A DNA stretch of 64,000 nucleotides from an uncultured Sphingomonas sp. (GTDB lineage Bacteria; Pseudomonadota; Alphaproteobacteria; Sphingomonadales; Sphingomonadaceae): the NCBI RefSeq assembly GCF_913774285.1, contig NZ_CAJYHX010000026.1, positions 124,001 to 188,000 on the forward strand. Reading direction: 5' to 3'. This document shows positions 51,232 to 60,388 of the stretch, one piece after another (the stretch's first letter is position 1; every line of letters starts with the position of its first letter). A model generated the notes under the pieces. It saw only the letters and a program-made list of their open reading frames with translations, was not told the origin of the DNA and made no database searches. The translations under genes and the position numbers were made by a program.

Positions 51232-52578
51232 ATGACCTTCGAGTGGCCGGCGCACGGACTGAAGCTGCAGACCCGGATCGAGACGCGCGCGGCGACGATC
51301 GGCGTGATCGGCATGGGCTATGTCGGCCTGCCGCTGGCGGTGGCGTTCGGCGAGGCGGGCTGTTCGGTGCTCGGCTTCGACCTTGATCCCGAAAAGGTCG
51401 TCGCGCTCAATTGCGGCGAGAGCTACATCAAGCACATCCCCGGCGACCGTATCGCCCCGCTGGTCGGCGAAAAGCGCCTCGCCGCCACCGCCGATCTCGA
51501 CCGGCTGGGCGAGGTCGACGTGCTGCTGATCTGCGTGCCGACCCCGCTTACCCGGCATCTCGAGCCCGACCTCAAATATGTCGAGCACACCACCCGCGCG
51601 ATCGCGCATACGCTGCGCAAAGGCCAGCTGGTGATCCTCGAATCGACCACCTATCCCGGCACCACGCGCGAGGTGATGCAGCCGATCCTGGAAGAAAACG
51701 GGCTGGTCGCCGGCAAGGACTTCTTCCTCGCCTATTCGCCCGAGCGCGAGGACCCCGGCAACCCGACCTTCTCGACCACCAAGATCCCCAAGGTGGTCGG
51801 CGCCGACGATCCGGCATCGGCGGGGCTGGCGATGGCGCTCTATCGCCACATCGTGCCGCAGGCGATCCAGGTCTCCTCGGCAGCGACGGCGGAGGCGGTG
51901 AAGATCACCGAGAATGTGTTCCGCGCAGTCAACATCGCGCTGGTCAACGAGCTGAAGCTGATCTTCACCGCGATGGACATCGATGTGTGGGAAGTGATCG
52001 AAGCGGCCAAGTCCAAGCCGTTCGGCTTCATGCCCTTCTATCCCGGCCCGGGCCTAGGCGGGCACTGCATCCCGATCGACCCCTTCTACCTCACCTGGAA
52101 GGCGCGCGAGTATAACCAGCACACCCGCTTCATCGAGCTCGCCGGCCAGATCAACGCCGACATGCCGCAGCACGTCATCCGCGTGCTGGCGGACACGCTC
52201 GACGCCCGCTTCGGCCGCGGCCTGCGCGGGGCGCGCATCCTGGTGCTGGGCGTGGCCTACAAGAAGAATGTCGACGACATCCGCGAGAGCCCTTCGCTCC
52301 GCCTGATGGAGCTGATCGAGGCGCGCGGCGCGAAGGCCGACTTCCACGATCCCCACGTCGCCCAGATCAACGGCACCCGCGAGCATCCGACGCTCAACTA
52401 TCGCCATGGGATAGCGTGGGACGAAGTCGCGATCGCCGAGTATGACGCGGTGCTGATCGCGACGGATCACGATGCAGTCGACTATGCCGCGCTGGTCGCC
52501 TCGGCCAAGCTGGTGATCGACACCCGAAACGCCTGCGGCAAGGCGGGGGTGACGGGCGAGAACATCGCCCGCGCGTGA
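51232..52578 (+). CDS. UDP-N-acetylglucosamine/galactosamine 6-dehydrogenase (WbpA/TviB-like)
   Basis: NAD-dependent nucleotide-sugar dehydrogenase of 448 residues, oxidising C6 of a UDP-HexNAc to the uronate. NAD motif GVIGMGYVGLPLAVAF, VPTPLTRHLEPDLKYV typical of the WbpA/TviB branch, ESTTYPGTTREV, SPEREDPGN, and the active-site cysteine in GPGLGGHCIPIDPFYL. AYKKNVDDIRESPSL is in the C-terminal domain. It differs from WecC further along, so the locus has two such enzymes. Convergent with galU. Confidence 0.92.
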   Translation: MTFEWPAHGLKLQTRIETRAATIGVIGMGYVGLPLAVAFGEAGCSVLGFDLDPEKVVALNCGESYIKHIPGDRIAPLVGEKRLAATADLDRLGEVDVLLICVPTPLTRHLEPDLKYVEHTTRAIAHTLRKGQLVILESTTYPGTTREVMQPILEENGLVAGKDFFLAYSPEREDPGNPTFSTTKIPKVVGADDPASAGLAMALYRHIVPQAIQVSSAATAEAVKITENVFRAVNIALVNELKLIFTAMDIDVWEVIEAAKSKPFGFMPFYPGPGLGGHCIPIDPFYLTWKAREYNQHTRFIELAGQINADMPQHVIRVLADTLDARFGRGLRGARILVLGVAYKKNVDDIRESPSLRLMELIEARGAKADFHDPHVAQINGTREHPTLNYRHGIAWDEVAIAEYDAVLIATDHDAVDYAALVASAKLVIDTRNACGKAGVTGENIARA

Positions 52579-52579
52579 G

Positions 52580-52608
52580 GCGGCACGCCGGACCCGCCGG
52601 CGCGCCGC
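52580..52608. terminator. Strong hairpin between convergent genes
   Basis: A 12-base stem (GCGGCACGCCGG with CCGGCGCGCCGC, one mismatch) lies 1 base after the dehydrogenase stop and 10 bases before the galU stop. It lacks a T-tract on either side, so its role as a terminator is uncertain. Confidence 0.4.
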
Positions 52609-52617
52609 TCGATAGAC

Positions 52618-53487
52618 TCAGCCCAGCGCCTTCTGCGCGAAGGCACGGACCGCCGGCTCGAGGTCCGGGCGAGAAAGCGCGACCGCGAGGTTTGCCTGGA
52701 TGAAGCCCGCCTTGTCGCCGCAATCATAGCGCGTGCCCTGGAAGGTCACGCCGTGGAAGGGCTGGTCGCCGATCATGCGCTGCATCGCGTCGGTCAGCTG
52801 GATCTCCCCGCCGGCGCCCTTGCCCTGGTTCTCCAGGATGCGCATCACTTCCGGCTGGAGGATGTAGCGGCCGATCACCGACAGGTTCGACGGCGCGGTG
52901 CCCGGTGCGGGCTTCTCGACCAGCCCCTTCACTTCGGTCAGCACACCGTCCTGGCTGCCCGGCGTGATGATGCCGTAGCGATGCGTCTGGTCGTCCGGCA
53001 CTTCCTCGGCGCAGATCAGGTTGCCGCCCACCTTGTTATAGGCGTCGACCATCTGCTTCAGGCAGCCCGGCTGGCCGAACATGAAGTCGTCGGGCAGCAG
53101 CACCGCGAAAGGCTCGTCGCCGACGATGTCGCGGGCGCACCACACGGCGTGGCCGAGACCCATCGGCTCCTGCTGGCGGACATAGGCGATGTTGCCCGGC
53201 TTGAGGCGGGTGCCGTCGAGCACCTCGAGCGACTTGCCGCGCGCGGCCATCGTCGCTTCCAGCTCGTAGGCGATGTCGAAATGGTCCTCGAGCGCGGACT
53301 TGCCGCGGCCCGTGACGAAGATCATCTGCTCGATGCCGGCTTCCACCGCCTCGTCGACGGCGTACTGGATCAGCGGACGGTCGACGACCGGCAGCATCTC
53401 CTTCGGCATCGCCTTGGTGGCGGGCAGGAACCGGGTGCCGAGACCCGCAACCGGGAACACGGCCTTACGCAGCGGCTTGATCGTCAT
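52618..53487 (-). CDS. galU: UTP-glucose-1-phosphate uridylyltransferase
   Basis: Nucleotidyltransferase of 289 residues making UDP-glucose. The N-terminal signature FPVAGLGTRFLPATKAMPKEMLP with the catalytic arginine and lysine, then QYAVDEAVEAGIEQMIFVTGRGK, LGHAVWCAR, and LPDDF (metal Asp). Length is normal for the bacterial family. Reads leftward, divergent from wecB. Confidence 0.96.
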   Translation of the reverse strand: MTIKPLRKAVFPVAGLGTRFLPATKAMPKEMLPVVDRPLIQYAVDEAVEAGIEQMIFVTGRGKSALEDHFDIAYELEATMAARGKSLEVLDGTRLKPGNIAYVRQQEPMGLGHAVWCARDIVGDEPFAVLLPDDFMFGQPGCLKQMVDAYNKVGGNLICAEEVPDDQTHRYGIITPGSQDGVLTEVKGLVEKPAPGTAPSNLSVIGRYILQPEVMRILENQGKGAGGEIQLTDAMQRMIGDQPFHGVTFQGTRYDCGDKAGFIQANLAVALSRPDLEPAVRAFAQKALG

Positions 53488-53600
53488 AACCCCCCTCGTG
53501 GTTAATTTTGGGTGCAGTGCGGCATAACCTTATACCGCGCGGGTGGCAAACGCGCGGGATCCGTAATGGTTCGGTGAGGCAAGTACGCTAATCGGTGGAA

Positions 53601-54740
53601 ATGGCACAGATCTGCAAAAAGCTGTTCGTCGTCTTCGGCACACGTCCCGAAGCCATCAAGCTGTTCCCGGTGATCCGGGCGTTGCAGGCGTCACCGGATT
53701 TCGAGGTGGTCACCTGCGTGACCGCGCAGCATCGCGGCCTGCTCGACCAGGTACTGGCGATCGCCGGTATCACCCCGGACATCGATCTCGACCTGATGAC
53801 CCCCGGCCAGTCGCTTGACGCGCTGACGGTGCGGCTGCTGACCGGCATCGGCGGCGCGCTCGATTTGGTGCGACCGGACCGGGTGATCGTGCAGGGTGAC
53901 ACCGCCACCGCGATGGTGGGCGCGCTGGCCGCCTATTACCGAAAGATCCCCGTGGCCCATGTCGAGGCGGGGCTGCGCTCGGGCGACATCTACCAGCCCT
54001 GGCCCGAGGAGGTGAACCGCCGGATCGTCGCGCCGATCGCCGATCAGCATTTCGCCCCTACCGAAACCGCCGCCAACGCGCTGCGCGACGAGAATGTGCC
54101 CGCGGCCACCATCCACGTCACCGGCAATACGGTGATTGACGCGCTGCTCGCAACGCGGGCGCGAATCGCGGCCGAGCCGGGGCTCGCGGCAGGACTCGAC
54201 GCGATCGCGGCGCGCTTCGCCGGCAAGCGGATCGTGCTGGTCACCACCCATCGCCGCGAAAATTTCGGCGACGGGATGGCATCGATCGCCGATGCGCTTT
54301 GCCGCATTGCAGCACGGCCGGACGTCGCCATCCTGTTCCCGGTGCACCCGAACCCCAATGTGGTTGCGGTGATGGACGCGGCGCTCGGCGACCACCCCAA
54401 CATCGCGCGGATTGACCCGCTCGATTACCCCCACTTCATCCGCGCGCTCGGCATGGCCGATCTGGTGCTGAGCGATTCTGGCGGGGTACAGGAGGAAGCC
54501 CCCGCGCTCGGCAAGCCGGTGCTGGTAATGCGCGAGACCACCGAGCGACCGGAAGGCGTCACTGCCGGCACCGCCCGGCTGGTCGGCACCGATGCCGATC
54601 GCATCGTCGAGGAAGTCAGCCGCCTGCTCGACGATCGGGACGCGCACGCCGCGATGGCACGCGCGCACAATCCGTTCGGCGACGGTTATGCGGCCGCGCG
54701 CATCGCCGACATCATCCGTGCCGGCTTCGGTCTCGACTGA
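53601..54740 (+). CDS. wecB: UDP-N-acetylglucosamine 2-epimerase (non-hydrolysing)
   Basis: Enzyme of about 379 residues converting UDP-GlcNAc to UDP-ManNAc. The family start VFGTRPEAIKLFPVIRAL, then VQGDTATAMVGALAAYYRKIPVAHVEAGLRSGD, VTTHRRENFG, and the UDP-binding SDSGGVQEEAPALGKPVLVMRETTERPEG are all present. ATG 53601 or the GTG two codons before (53595) could be the start. With wecC directly downstream it supplies UDP-ManNAcA. Confidence 0.94.
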   Translation: MAQICKKLFVVFGTRPEAIKLFPVIRALQASPDFEVVTCVTAQHRGLLDQVLAIAGITPDIDLDLMTPGQSLDALTVRLLTGIGGALDLVRPDRVIVQGDTATAMVGALAAYYRKIPVAHVEAGLRSGDIYQPWPEEVNRRIVAPIADQHFAPTETAANALRDENVPAATIHVTGNTVIDALLATRARIAAEPGLAAGLDAIAARFAGKRIVLVTTHRRENFGDGMASIADALCRIAARPDVAILFPVHPNPNVVAVMDAALGDHPNIARIDPLDYPHFIRALGMADLVLSDSGGVQEEAPALGKPVLVMRETTERPEGVTAGTARLVGTDADRIVEEVSRLLDDRDAHAAMARAHNPFGDGYAAARIADIIRAGFGLD

Positions 54741-54807
54741 GCCGTCTTCCGATATTTTAACGCCTCTCTGCCATGGTCGCGGCTCCTGATTTCGCGCGGA
54801 GTTTGCG

Positions 54808-56106
54808 ATGCTTGTCACCACGGAGCCGAAGGTCGCAGTGCTCGGCCTCGGCTATATCGGGCTTCCCACCGCGGCGGTGATCGCCCGGACCGGCGCCCAG
54901 GTACTCGGCATCGATGTCGACGCGGGCGTGGTGGAGACGGTGAACTCGGGCCGCGTGCATATCGAGGAGATCGATCTCGACGGCCTCGTCTCGGGCGTGG
55001 TCGCGCGCGGCAATCTCCGCGCGGCGCTGACGATCGAGCCGGCCGACGTGTTCGTCATTGCCGTGCCCACGCCGTTCGGCGACAACCACGCGCCGGACAT
55101 CGGCTATGTCCTCCAGGCGGCGACGACCATCGCCACCGTGCTGAAGACCGGCGACGTGGTGATCCTCGAATCCACCTCTCCCGTCGGCACCACCGAGAAG
55201 GTCGCCGAGTTGCTCGCCCAGCTACGCCCGGACCTGAAGGTGCCGGGCCACAGCAGCGGCAGCACCGACATCGCCATCGCCTATTGCCCCGAGCGCGTGC
55301 TGCCGGGCCGCATCCTGGTCGAGCTGATCGAGAACGACCGGGTGATCGGCGGCATCACACCGCGCTGCGCGCGCAAGGCGCTGCACTTCTACCGCCGCTT
55401 CGTCCGCGGCGCCTGCGTCACCACCACCGCGCGCGCGGCGGAGATGACGAAACTCACCGAGAACGCCTTCCGCGACGTCAACATCGCCTTTGCCAACGAA
55501 CTGTCGATCCTGGCCGAGGGCATGGGCGTCGACGTGTGGGAAGTGATCCGCCTCGCCAACCGCCATCCGCGCGTCAACATTCTCTCGCCGGGGCCCGGCG
55601 TGGGCGGCCACTGCATCGCGGTGGATCCGTGGTTCCTCGTGCACTCGAACCCCGAGCAGAGCCCGCTGATCCGCACCGCGCGCGAAGTGAACGACGGCAA
55701 GGTCGCGCATACGATCGCCCGCGCCGAGGCGCTGATCGCCCGCCTGCCCGGCGCGCCGATCGCCTGTCTCGGCCTCGCCTTCAAGGCGAATATCGACGAT
55801 TTCCGCGAGAGCCCCGCGCTCAAGGTCGCCCAGGCGATCGCCGAGCGGCACGGATCCCGCGTCCGCATCGTCGAGCCCTATGCCCAGGCGCTGCCCCCTG
55901 CCCTCGCTGCCGCGGGCGCGACGCTGACCGACATCGACAGCGCGATCGAGAGCTGCCCGATCTTCATCGTGCTGGTGGATCACGACCTGTTCAAATCGGT
56001 CCCGATCGACGAACGCGCGGGCAAACTGGTCTACGACACGCGCGGCATCTGGCCCGACCAGCCAGCGCCCGACAGCATCGCCGCCGGCCTGCGCCTCGCC
56101 GGGTGA
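54808..56106 (+). CDS. wecC: UDP-N-acetyl-D-mannosamine dehydrogenase
   Basis: NAD-dependent dehydrogenase of 432 residues oxidising UDP-ManNAc to UDP-ManNAcA. The NAD motif GLGYIGLPTAAV, the VPTPFGDNHAPDIGYV segment typical of WecC, ESTSPVGTTEKV, the CPERVLPGRIL segment, and the catalytic cysteine in GPGVGGHCIAVDPWFLV are visible. LAFKANIDDFRESPAL lies in the C-terminal domain. Next to wecB, as in enterobacterial-common-antigen-type loci. The stop overlaps the following GTG. Confidence 0.94.
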   Translation: MLVTTEPKVAVLGLGYIGLPTAAVIARTGAQVLGIDVDAGVVETVNSGRVHIEEIDLDGLVSGVVARGNLRAALTIEPADVFVIAVPTPFGDNHAPDIGYVLQAATTIATVLKTGDVVILESTSPVGTTEKVAELLAQLRPDLKVPGHSSGSTDIAIAYCPERVLPGRILVELIENDRVIGGITPRCARKALHFYRRFVRGACVTTTARAAEMTKLTENAFRDVNIAFANELSILAEGMGVDVWEVIRLANRHPRVNILSPGPGVGGHCIAVDPWFLVHSNPEQSPLIRTAREVNDGKVAHTIARAEALIARLPGAPIACLGLAFKANIDDFRESPALKVAQAIAERHGSRVRIVEPYAQALPPALAAAGATLTDIDSAIESCPIFIVLVDHDLFKSVPIDERAGKLVYDTRGIWPDQPAPDSIAAGLRLAG

Positions 56107-56861
56107 ACCGGTTTACCGCATTGTTCCGCCGCGCCGAGCCGCCGGTATACGCGCTGCCGGCGGGCACCCGCGCCTATGCGATCGGCGACGTCCATGGCCG
56201 CCGCGACCTGCTGGAGGAATTGCTTGCGCGGATCGACGCCGAGCGGTCGGCGGATCCCCGCCCCCGCGAACATCTGATCCTGCTCGGCGACCTGATCGAT
56301 CGCGGCCCGGATTCGCGCGGGGTGCTCGACCTGCTGCTCGAACGACAGACCGCAGACCCCAGCCTGACGATTCTCGGCGGTAATCACGAGGCGATGATGG
56401 TCGCGATGCTCGATGGCAACCTGCGCGATCTCGAAAGCTGGCTGCACTTCGGCGGGGAGGAATGCGCCGTCAGCTACGGGCTCGATCCGATCGCGCTCCT
56501 CGCCGACCGGGCGTGTGCGCCCGCGCTGCTCCGCGCTGCGATCCCCAAGAGGCATGCCGCGCTGCTCCGGGCGCTGCCCGACTCGCTGCGGGTCGGCGAC
56601 GTGCTGTTCGTGCATGCCGGCATCCGCCCCGGCGTTGCGCTGGACGCGCAGCACCCACAGGACCTGCGCTGGATCCGCGCGCCGTTCCTGCGCAGCACCG
56701 CCGATCATGGCGTGCTCGTCGTCCATGGCCACACCGTCGTCGGCGAAGCCGAAGTGCATCCGAACCGCATCGCGATCGACACCGGCGCCAGCGCGACCGG
56801 CCGGCTTACCGCGCTCTGCCTGGATGGCGCAGACCGCCGCTTCCTCGCCACCGGCGCCTGA
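56103..56861 (+). CDS. PPP-family metallophosphatase (serine/threonine phosphatase-like)
   Basis: Calcineurin-like phosphatase of 252 residues. The metal-binding motifs appear in order: GDVHG (near residue 30), GDLIDRGPDS (near 63), GNHE (near 98), HAG (near 176) and HGHT (near 213). These fit bacterial PPP phosphatases related to PrpA/PrpB or bis-tetraphosphatase. The GTG start overlaps the wecC stop (GTGA). It may be a protein phosphatase acting with surface-polysaccharide regulation, but this is only inferred from position. Confidence 0.88.
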   Translation: MNRFTALFRRAEPPVYALPAGTRAYAIGDVHGRRDLLEELLARIDAERSADPRPREHLILLGDLIDRGPDSRGVLDLLLERQTADPSLTILGGNHEAMMVAMLDGNLRDLESWLHFGGEECAVSYGLDPIALLADRACAPALLRAAIPKRHAALLRALPDSLRVGDVLFVHAGIRPGVALDAQHPQDLRWIRAPFLRSTADHGVLVVHGHTVVGEAEVHPNRIAIDTGASATGRLTALCLDGADRRFLATGA

Positions 56862-56886
56862 CCAGGGTCCGACCTTTTCCCAAGCA

Positions 56887-56980
56887 GTCATCCCAGCGGA
56901 AGCGGGGATCCATTCGCACCTACGGTTCAGAAGGAGCCGCGGCGGAGACCCCAATGGATCCCGGCTTTCGCCGGGATGAC
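56887..56980. repeat. Inverted repeat pair (family D)
   Basis: The ends are inverted near-copies: GTCATCCCAGCGGAAGCGGG at the left and CCGGCTTTCGCCGGGATGAC at the right, with GGATCC-type sequence next to each. The 94-base unit lies between the phosphatase gene and a terminator. It resembles widespread intergenic repeats in alphaproteobacteria. Confidence 0.75.
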
Positions 56981-57027
56981 GGAAGCGGCAGAACGCGGCT
57001 CTCCCGCGGCAATACCGATCGAAAACG

Positions 57028-57060
57028 AAAAAGCCCGCGAGGGTCGCTCGCGGGCTTTTC
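57028..57060. terminator. Bidirectional Rho-independent terminator
   Basis: A 9-bp stem GCCCGCGAG / CTCGCGGGC is flanked by AAAAA on the left and TTTT on the right, so it can end both the rightward phosphatase transcript and the leftward FKBP transcript. Confidence 0.88.
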
Positions 57061-57083
57061 GAAACGTTGCAATCGGAAGCTGC

Positions 57084-57665
57084 TTACTGGGCGGGAGCTT
57101 CGCCGGCGCCCTGCGGCATGCCGCCCTGCTGCTGCATCATCATCTGGCGGATGACCGCGGCTGGTACCAGTTCCTGCATGGTGACGTCGAAGATCAGCAC
57201 CTGGTCGGACAGCTCGTTCTGCTGGCCGCCCTCGGCGCCATAGCCCAGCTTCGGCGGGAGCCAGAAGCGATAGTGGGCGCCCTTCTTCATCAGCTTCACG
57301 CCCTCGGTGAAGCCCGGGATCATCGGCTGGCCGATCTGGAAGCGCATCGGCGTCTTCGGCTGGAATTCCTTGCCGCTGCGCAGCACGCCGCGGATCTCGG
57401 TGACGACGCCGTCCTGCTCGGCAGGGTTGGCGCCGCTACCGGCCTCGATCACCTGATACTGGAGCCCCGACGGGGTGGTCTGGATGCCCGGCTGGTTCTT
57501 GTGCCACGCCATGAACGCGTCGGCATCGAGATGCGAGGCAACGGGCGTACGCGTGCCGGTCCAGGCAAGCGCAGCGGCGATGCCAGCCGCTGCCAGCACC
57601 CCCAACCAGATCCAGAGCTTGTAGCTGCCCTTGACGGGCTGGAGCGGAACGGCGGTCACCGACAT
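57084..57665 (-). CDS. FKBP-type peptidyl-prolyl isomerase, membrane-anchored
   Basis: A protein of 193 residues with a single N-terminal transmembrane anchor (LWIWLGVLAAAGIAAALAW) and an FKBP domain (about 60-170): TTPSGLQYQVIEAGSG, FQIGQPMIPGFTEGVKLMKKGAHYRFWLPPKLGYG, and LIFDVTMQEL. The usual GTVLDSS-like part is replaced by SGKEFQPKTP. A glutamine/methionine-rich tail ends the protein. It probably works at the periplasmic side of the inner membrane as a folding helper. Confidence 0.9.
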   Translation of the reverse strand: MSVTAVPLQPVKGSYKLWIWLGVLAAAGIAAALAWTGTRTPVASHLDADAFMAWHKNQPGIQTTPSGLQYQVIEAGSGANPAEQDGVVTEIRGVLRSGKEFQPKTPMRFQIGQPMIPGFTEGVKLMKKGAHYRFWLPPKLGYGAEGGQQNELSDQVLIFDVTMQELVPAAVIRQMMMQQQGGMPQGAGEAPAQ

Positions 57666-57718
57666 GATCGGACTCCGGCGGGGATGTGCGTCCCCGTTAT
57701 GTAGGAAACAGAAGGTAC

Positions 57719-57743
57719 GGCGCGCGCTGTATCAACGCGCGCC
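57719..57743 (-). terminator. Possible terminator of rpsU
   Basis: An 8-bp perfect stem GGCGCGCG / CGCGCGCC with a 9-base loop lies 9 bases after the rpsU stop. On the minus strand it is followed by a pyrimidine-rich but not pure T tract. Confidence 0.45.
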
Positions 57744-57752
57744 GGGCAGGCC

Positions 57753-57959
57753 TCAACGGGCGCTGTCGCGCTCCATGCGCTTGCGCTCCAGCTTGCGGGC
57801 GCGACGCACGGCGGCGGCACGCTCGCGCGCGCGCTTCTCGCTCGGCTTCTCGTAGTGACGGCGCAGCTTCATCTCGCGATAGACGCCTTCCCGCTGCAGC
57901 TTCTTCTTGAGCGCCCGCAGCGCCTGGTCGACGTTGTTGTCGCGAACGATGATTTGCAT
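57753..57959 (-). CDS. rpsU: 30S ribosomal protein S21
   Basis: A basic protein of 68 residues, beginning [20 protein letters not shown] and with [16 protein letters not shown], matching S21. Length is typical of alphaproteobacteria. It stands alone, leftward, before the FKBP gene. Confidence 0.96.
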   Translation of the reverse strand: MQIIVRDNNVDQALRALKKKLQREGVYREMKLRRHYEKPSEKRARERAAAVRRARKLERKRMERDSAR

Positions 57960-58181
57960 AAAGTCGTACAGCTCCGATCAAACTCAATAGCAAAAGGCCG
58001 CCGAAACCAGAGGTGCGGCGTCGAACGGGCCTCCTATCAGCGCCCATTCGATTCTTCAAGCAAAAGCGTGCGCGGCGCAGCGGCGTCCGTAGAAGTGCGG
58101 GGCCGTCGCGCGCCAAACCGCATTACAGCAGATTGCAGTGCTGCAACCCGGTCGATAGATTCGGGTCGCAATACCCGTTTC

Positions 58182-58919
58182 ATGATGCAGTCAGCCCCCG
58201 CATTGGACCTAGAAACCCGCCTCCTCATCGTCGACGACGATCCCGGTATCCGCGAGCTCACCGCCGCGTTCCTGACACAGCACGGCTATGTCGTCGACAC
58301 CGCCGAGGACGCCGCCACGATGCGCGCGGCGATCGCCGCCAACAGCTATGCGCTGGTGGTGCTCGACCTGATGATGCCCGGCGAGGACGGCCTCTCCATC
58401 CTGCGCACCATGGACCGCCAGGCGGGCCCGGCGGTGATTCTCCACTCGGTGCTCAGCGAGGACATCGATCGCATCGTCGGGCTGGAGATGGGCGCCGACG
58501 ATTATATCGCCAAGCCCGCCAACCCGCGCGAGCTGCTGGCGCGGATCCGCTCGGTGCTGCGTCGCGCCGCCGCCGCCCCCGCTGCGACCGGTACGCTGGA
58601 GCGCAGCTATCTGCGCTTCGCCGGCTGGCGGCTCGATCCGGTCGGGCGGCAGCTCTATGATCCGGAAGGCGTGCTGATCAACCTGTCGGACGGCGAGTTC
58701 CGCCTGCTGCTGGCACTGGTGGAGCGGCCGCGCCGGGTGCTGACCCGCGACGCGCTGCTCGATTATTCGCGCGGCGCCCATGCCGAGCATTTCGACCGTG
58801 CGATCGACGTGCAGATGAGCCGGTTGCGCAAGAAGCTCGCCCGCTCCGACGCCGACGAGCTGATCCGCACGATCCGCAACGAAGGCTATATGTTCATCGC
58901 CGAGGTCACCACCAAGTGA
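58182..58919 (+). CDS. Two-component response regulator, OmpR/PhoB family
   Basis: A protein of 245 residues. The receiver domain (about 12-125) has the acidic pair in LIVDDDPG, phospho-acceptor D62 in VVLDLMMPGEDG and the conserved lysine in YIAKPANPRELLARIR. The winged-helix DNA-binding domain (about 140-240) has LSDGEFRLLLALVERPRRVLTRDALLDY and VQMSRLRKKLARSDADELIRTIRNEGYMF. Start at ATG 58182, with another ATG next to it. Its stop overlaps the histidine-kinase GTG, so they form a cognate pair. Confidence 0.93.
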   Translation: MMQSAPALDLETRLLIVDDDPGIRELTAAFLTQHGYVVDTAEDAATMRAAIAANSYALVVLDLMMPGEDGLSILRTMDRQAGPAVILHSVLSEDIDRIVGLEMGADDYIAKPANPRELLARIRSVLRRAAAAPAATGTLERSYLRFAGWRLDPVGRQLYDPEGVLINLSDGEFRLLLALVERPRRVLTRDALLDYSRGAHAEHFDRAIDVQMSRLRKKLARSDADELIRTIRNEGYMFIAEVTTK

Positions 58920-60196
58920 TCGGACGTCCGGCATCGATCGTGGTGCCGATGATGCTGTTCGCCATCACCTCGGCAGCGGTGGTGATGCTGGTACAGTTCG
59001 CGGTGGTGTTCCACGGCCCGCCCCCCGGCTATGGGCCGGTGCCGATCGCGCGCGTCGCCGATGCGCTCCGCACCGGCCGCGCACCCGCGCGGATCCATGG
59101 CGAGGCGATCCACCTCTATTTCGCCGACACCGATCGCTTCGGCCGCAGCGACGAACGCGCTTTTCCCGAGCGGGACCAGGCGATCGCCGCGCTGATCCCC
59201 GCGTCGGCCGGGAGCGTGCGCGGCTATTATGAATGGCCGACAAGCGATCCGGACCAGGACATCCATGGCAGCTTCACGATCGGCCGGCGCACCGACAAGG
59301 GCTGGCTGGTCGCATCGGTCAGCCGCGCGCCGACCCTCGGCCGCTGGCGAGTCGCGATCCTGCAATGGATGCTGCTGACGCTCGTGATCCTGTCGCTGCT
59401 CGCCTGGGCGGCGGCGCGGCGGATTTCGCGCCCGATCCGGCGGCTGGCGGAGGCGGCAAAGCGCGCCCGGCTCGGCGCCCCCGAAGCGATACCGCTCGAC
59501 GGCCCTCGCGAAATACGCGAGCTGGGTCGCGCGATGGAGGCGATGCAAGCCCGCATCCTCCAGCAAGCCGAGAATCGCACCGTGATGCTCGCGGCCATGG
59601 CCCATGATCTCGGCACGCCGCTTTCACGCCTCGCCTTCTGGATCGAGCAACTGCCCGATTCTGCGCGGGAGCGCGCGGTGGCCGACATCGGCGAAATGCG
59701 CGCGATGCTCGCTGCGACGCTGCGCTTCACCCGCGACGATCGGGTGCATGGGGAGATGGTGCGGCTCGATCTGGGCACGCTGATCGACAGCCTGGCAGAC
59801 GACCTGGCCGCGGCGGGCACGCCGGTGACCGTGGAGCCGGGGCCCCGCATGGTGCTGATCGGCGACGCCCAGGCCCTCCGGCGGCTGTTCGGCAATCTGA
59901 TCGAGAATGCGATCCGCTATGGCCATGTCGCGCGGATCGGCTGGAGCGTTCGGAACGGCCACGGCGAAATCCATGTCGATGACGACGGCCCCGGATTCGA
60001 TCTCTCGCGGGCCGAAAATCTGTTCGCCCCGTTCGTGCGGGGAGAAAGCTCGCGCAATCGCGCCACGGGGGGCACCGGCCTGGGTCTCGCCATCGTGCGC
60101 TCCATCGTCGAGCTGCACGGGGGCGAGGTGATGCTCGCCAACCGGCCCAGCGGCACGGGCGGTCGCGTGCGGGTGCGGCTGCCGCTCGCAACCTGA
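58916..60196 (+). CDS. Sensor histidine kinase (EnvZ/OmpR type)
   Basis: Membrane sensor of 426 residues. Two transmembrane segments (about 8-32 and 148-166) enclose a periplasmic domain (about 33-147). A HAMP domain follows, then the dimerisation helix with H230 in AAMAHDLGTPLSRL (HDLGTP instead of the usual HELRTP). The ATP domain has NLIENAIRYG, DDDGPGF and GGTGLGLAIV. All kinase boxes look intact. The start GTG overlaps the regulator stop (GTGA). The signal sensed is unknown. Confidence 0.93.
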   Translation: MIGRPASIVVPMMLFAITSAAVVMLVQFAVVFHGPPPGYGPVPIARVADALRTGRAPARIHGEAIHLYFADTDRFGRSDERAFPERDQAIAALIPASAGSVRGYYEWPTSDPDQDIHGSFTIGRRTDKGWLVASVSRAPTLGRWRVAILQWMLLTLVILSLLAWAAARRISRPIRRLAEAAKRARLGAPEAIPLDGPREIRELGRAMEAMQARILQQAENRTVMLAAMAHDLGTPLSRLAFWIEQLPDSARERAVADIGEMRAMLAATLRFTRDDRVHGEMVRLDLGTLIDSLADDLAAAGTPVTVEPGPRMVLIGDAQALRRLFGNLIENAIRYGHVARIGWSVRNGHGEIHVDDDGPGFDLSRAENLFAPFVRGESSRNRATGGTGLGLAIVRSIVELHGGEVMLANRPSGTGGRVRVRLPLAT

Positions 60197-60388
60197 CGCA
60201 ACACGTCGTTACGCCGCGACATCGTCCGGCGACGTTCCTGCCGCAAAGAACGCTCAAGCCGCAGCCCCAACGGCGGCTCCGCATCGCGCGTACGGCTTTC
60301 CGCGCGATCGCACCTCCGCCCGCCGAGCGGCGTGCCGCCCCCTGTGCGCGCCTTTCCGGTGGGCGGAGCTTTGCTATACAGGCGGGCG

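Noticed and set aside
57855..58181. N-terminal extension of the response regulator
   Set aside because: The open frame continues upstream of 58182, but it crosses the rpsU gene and its promoter region and shows no similarity to receiver proteins.
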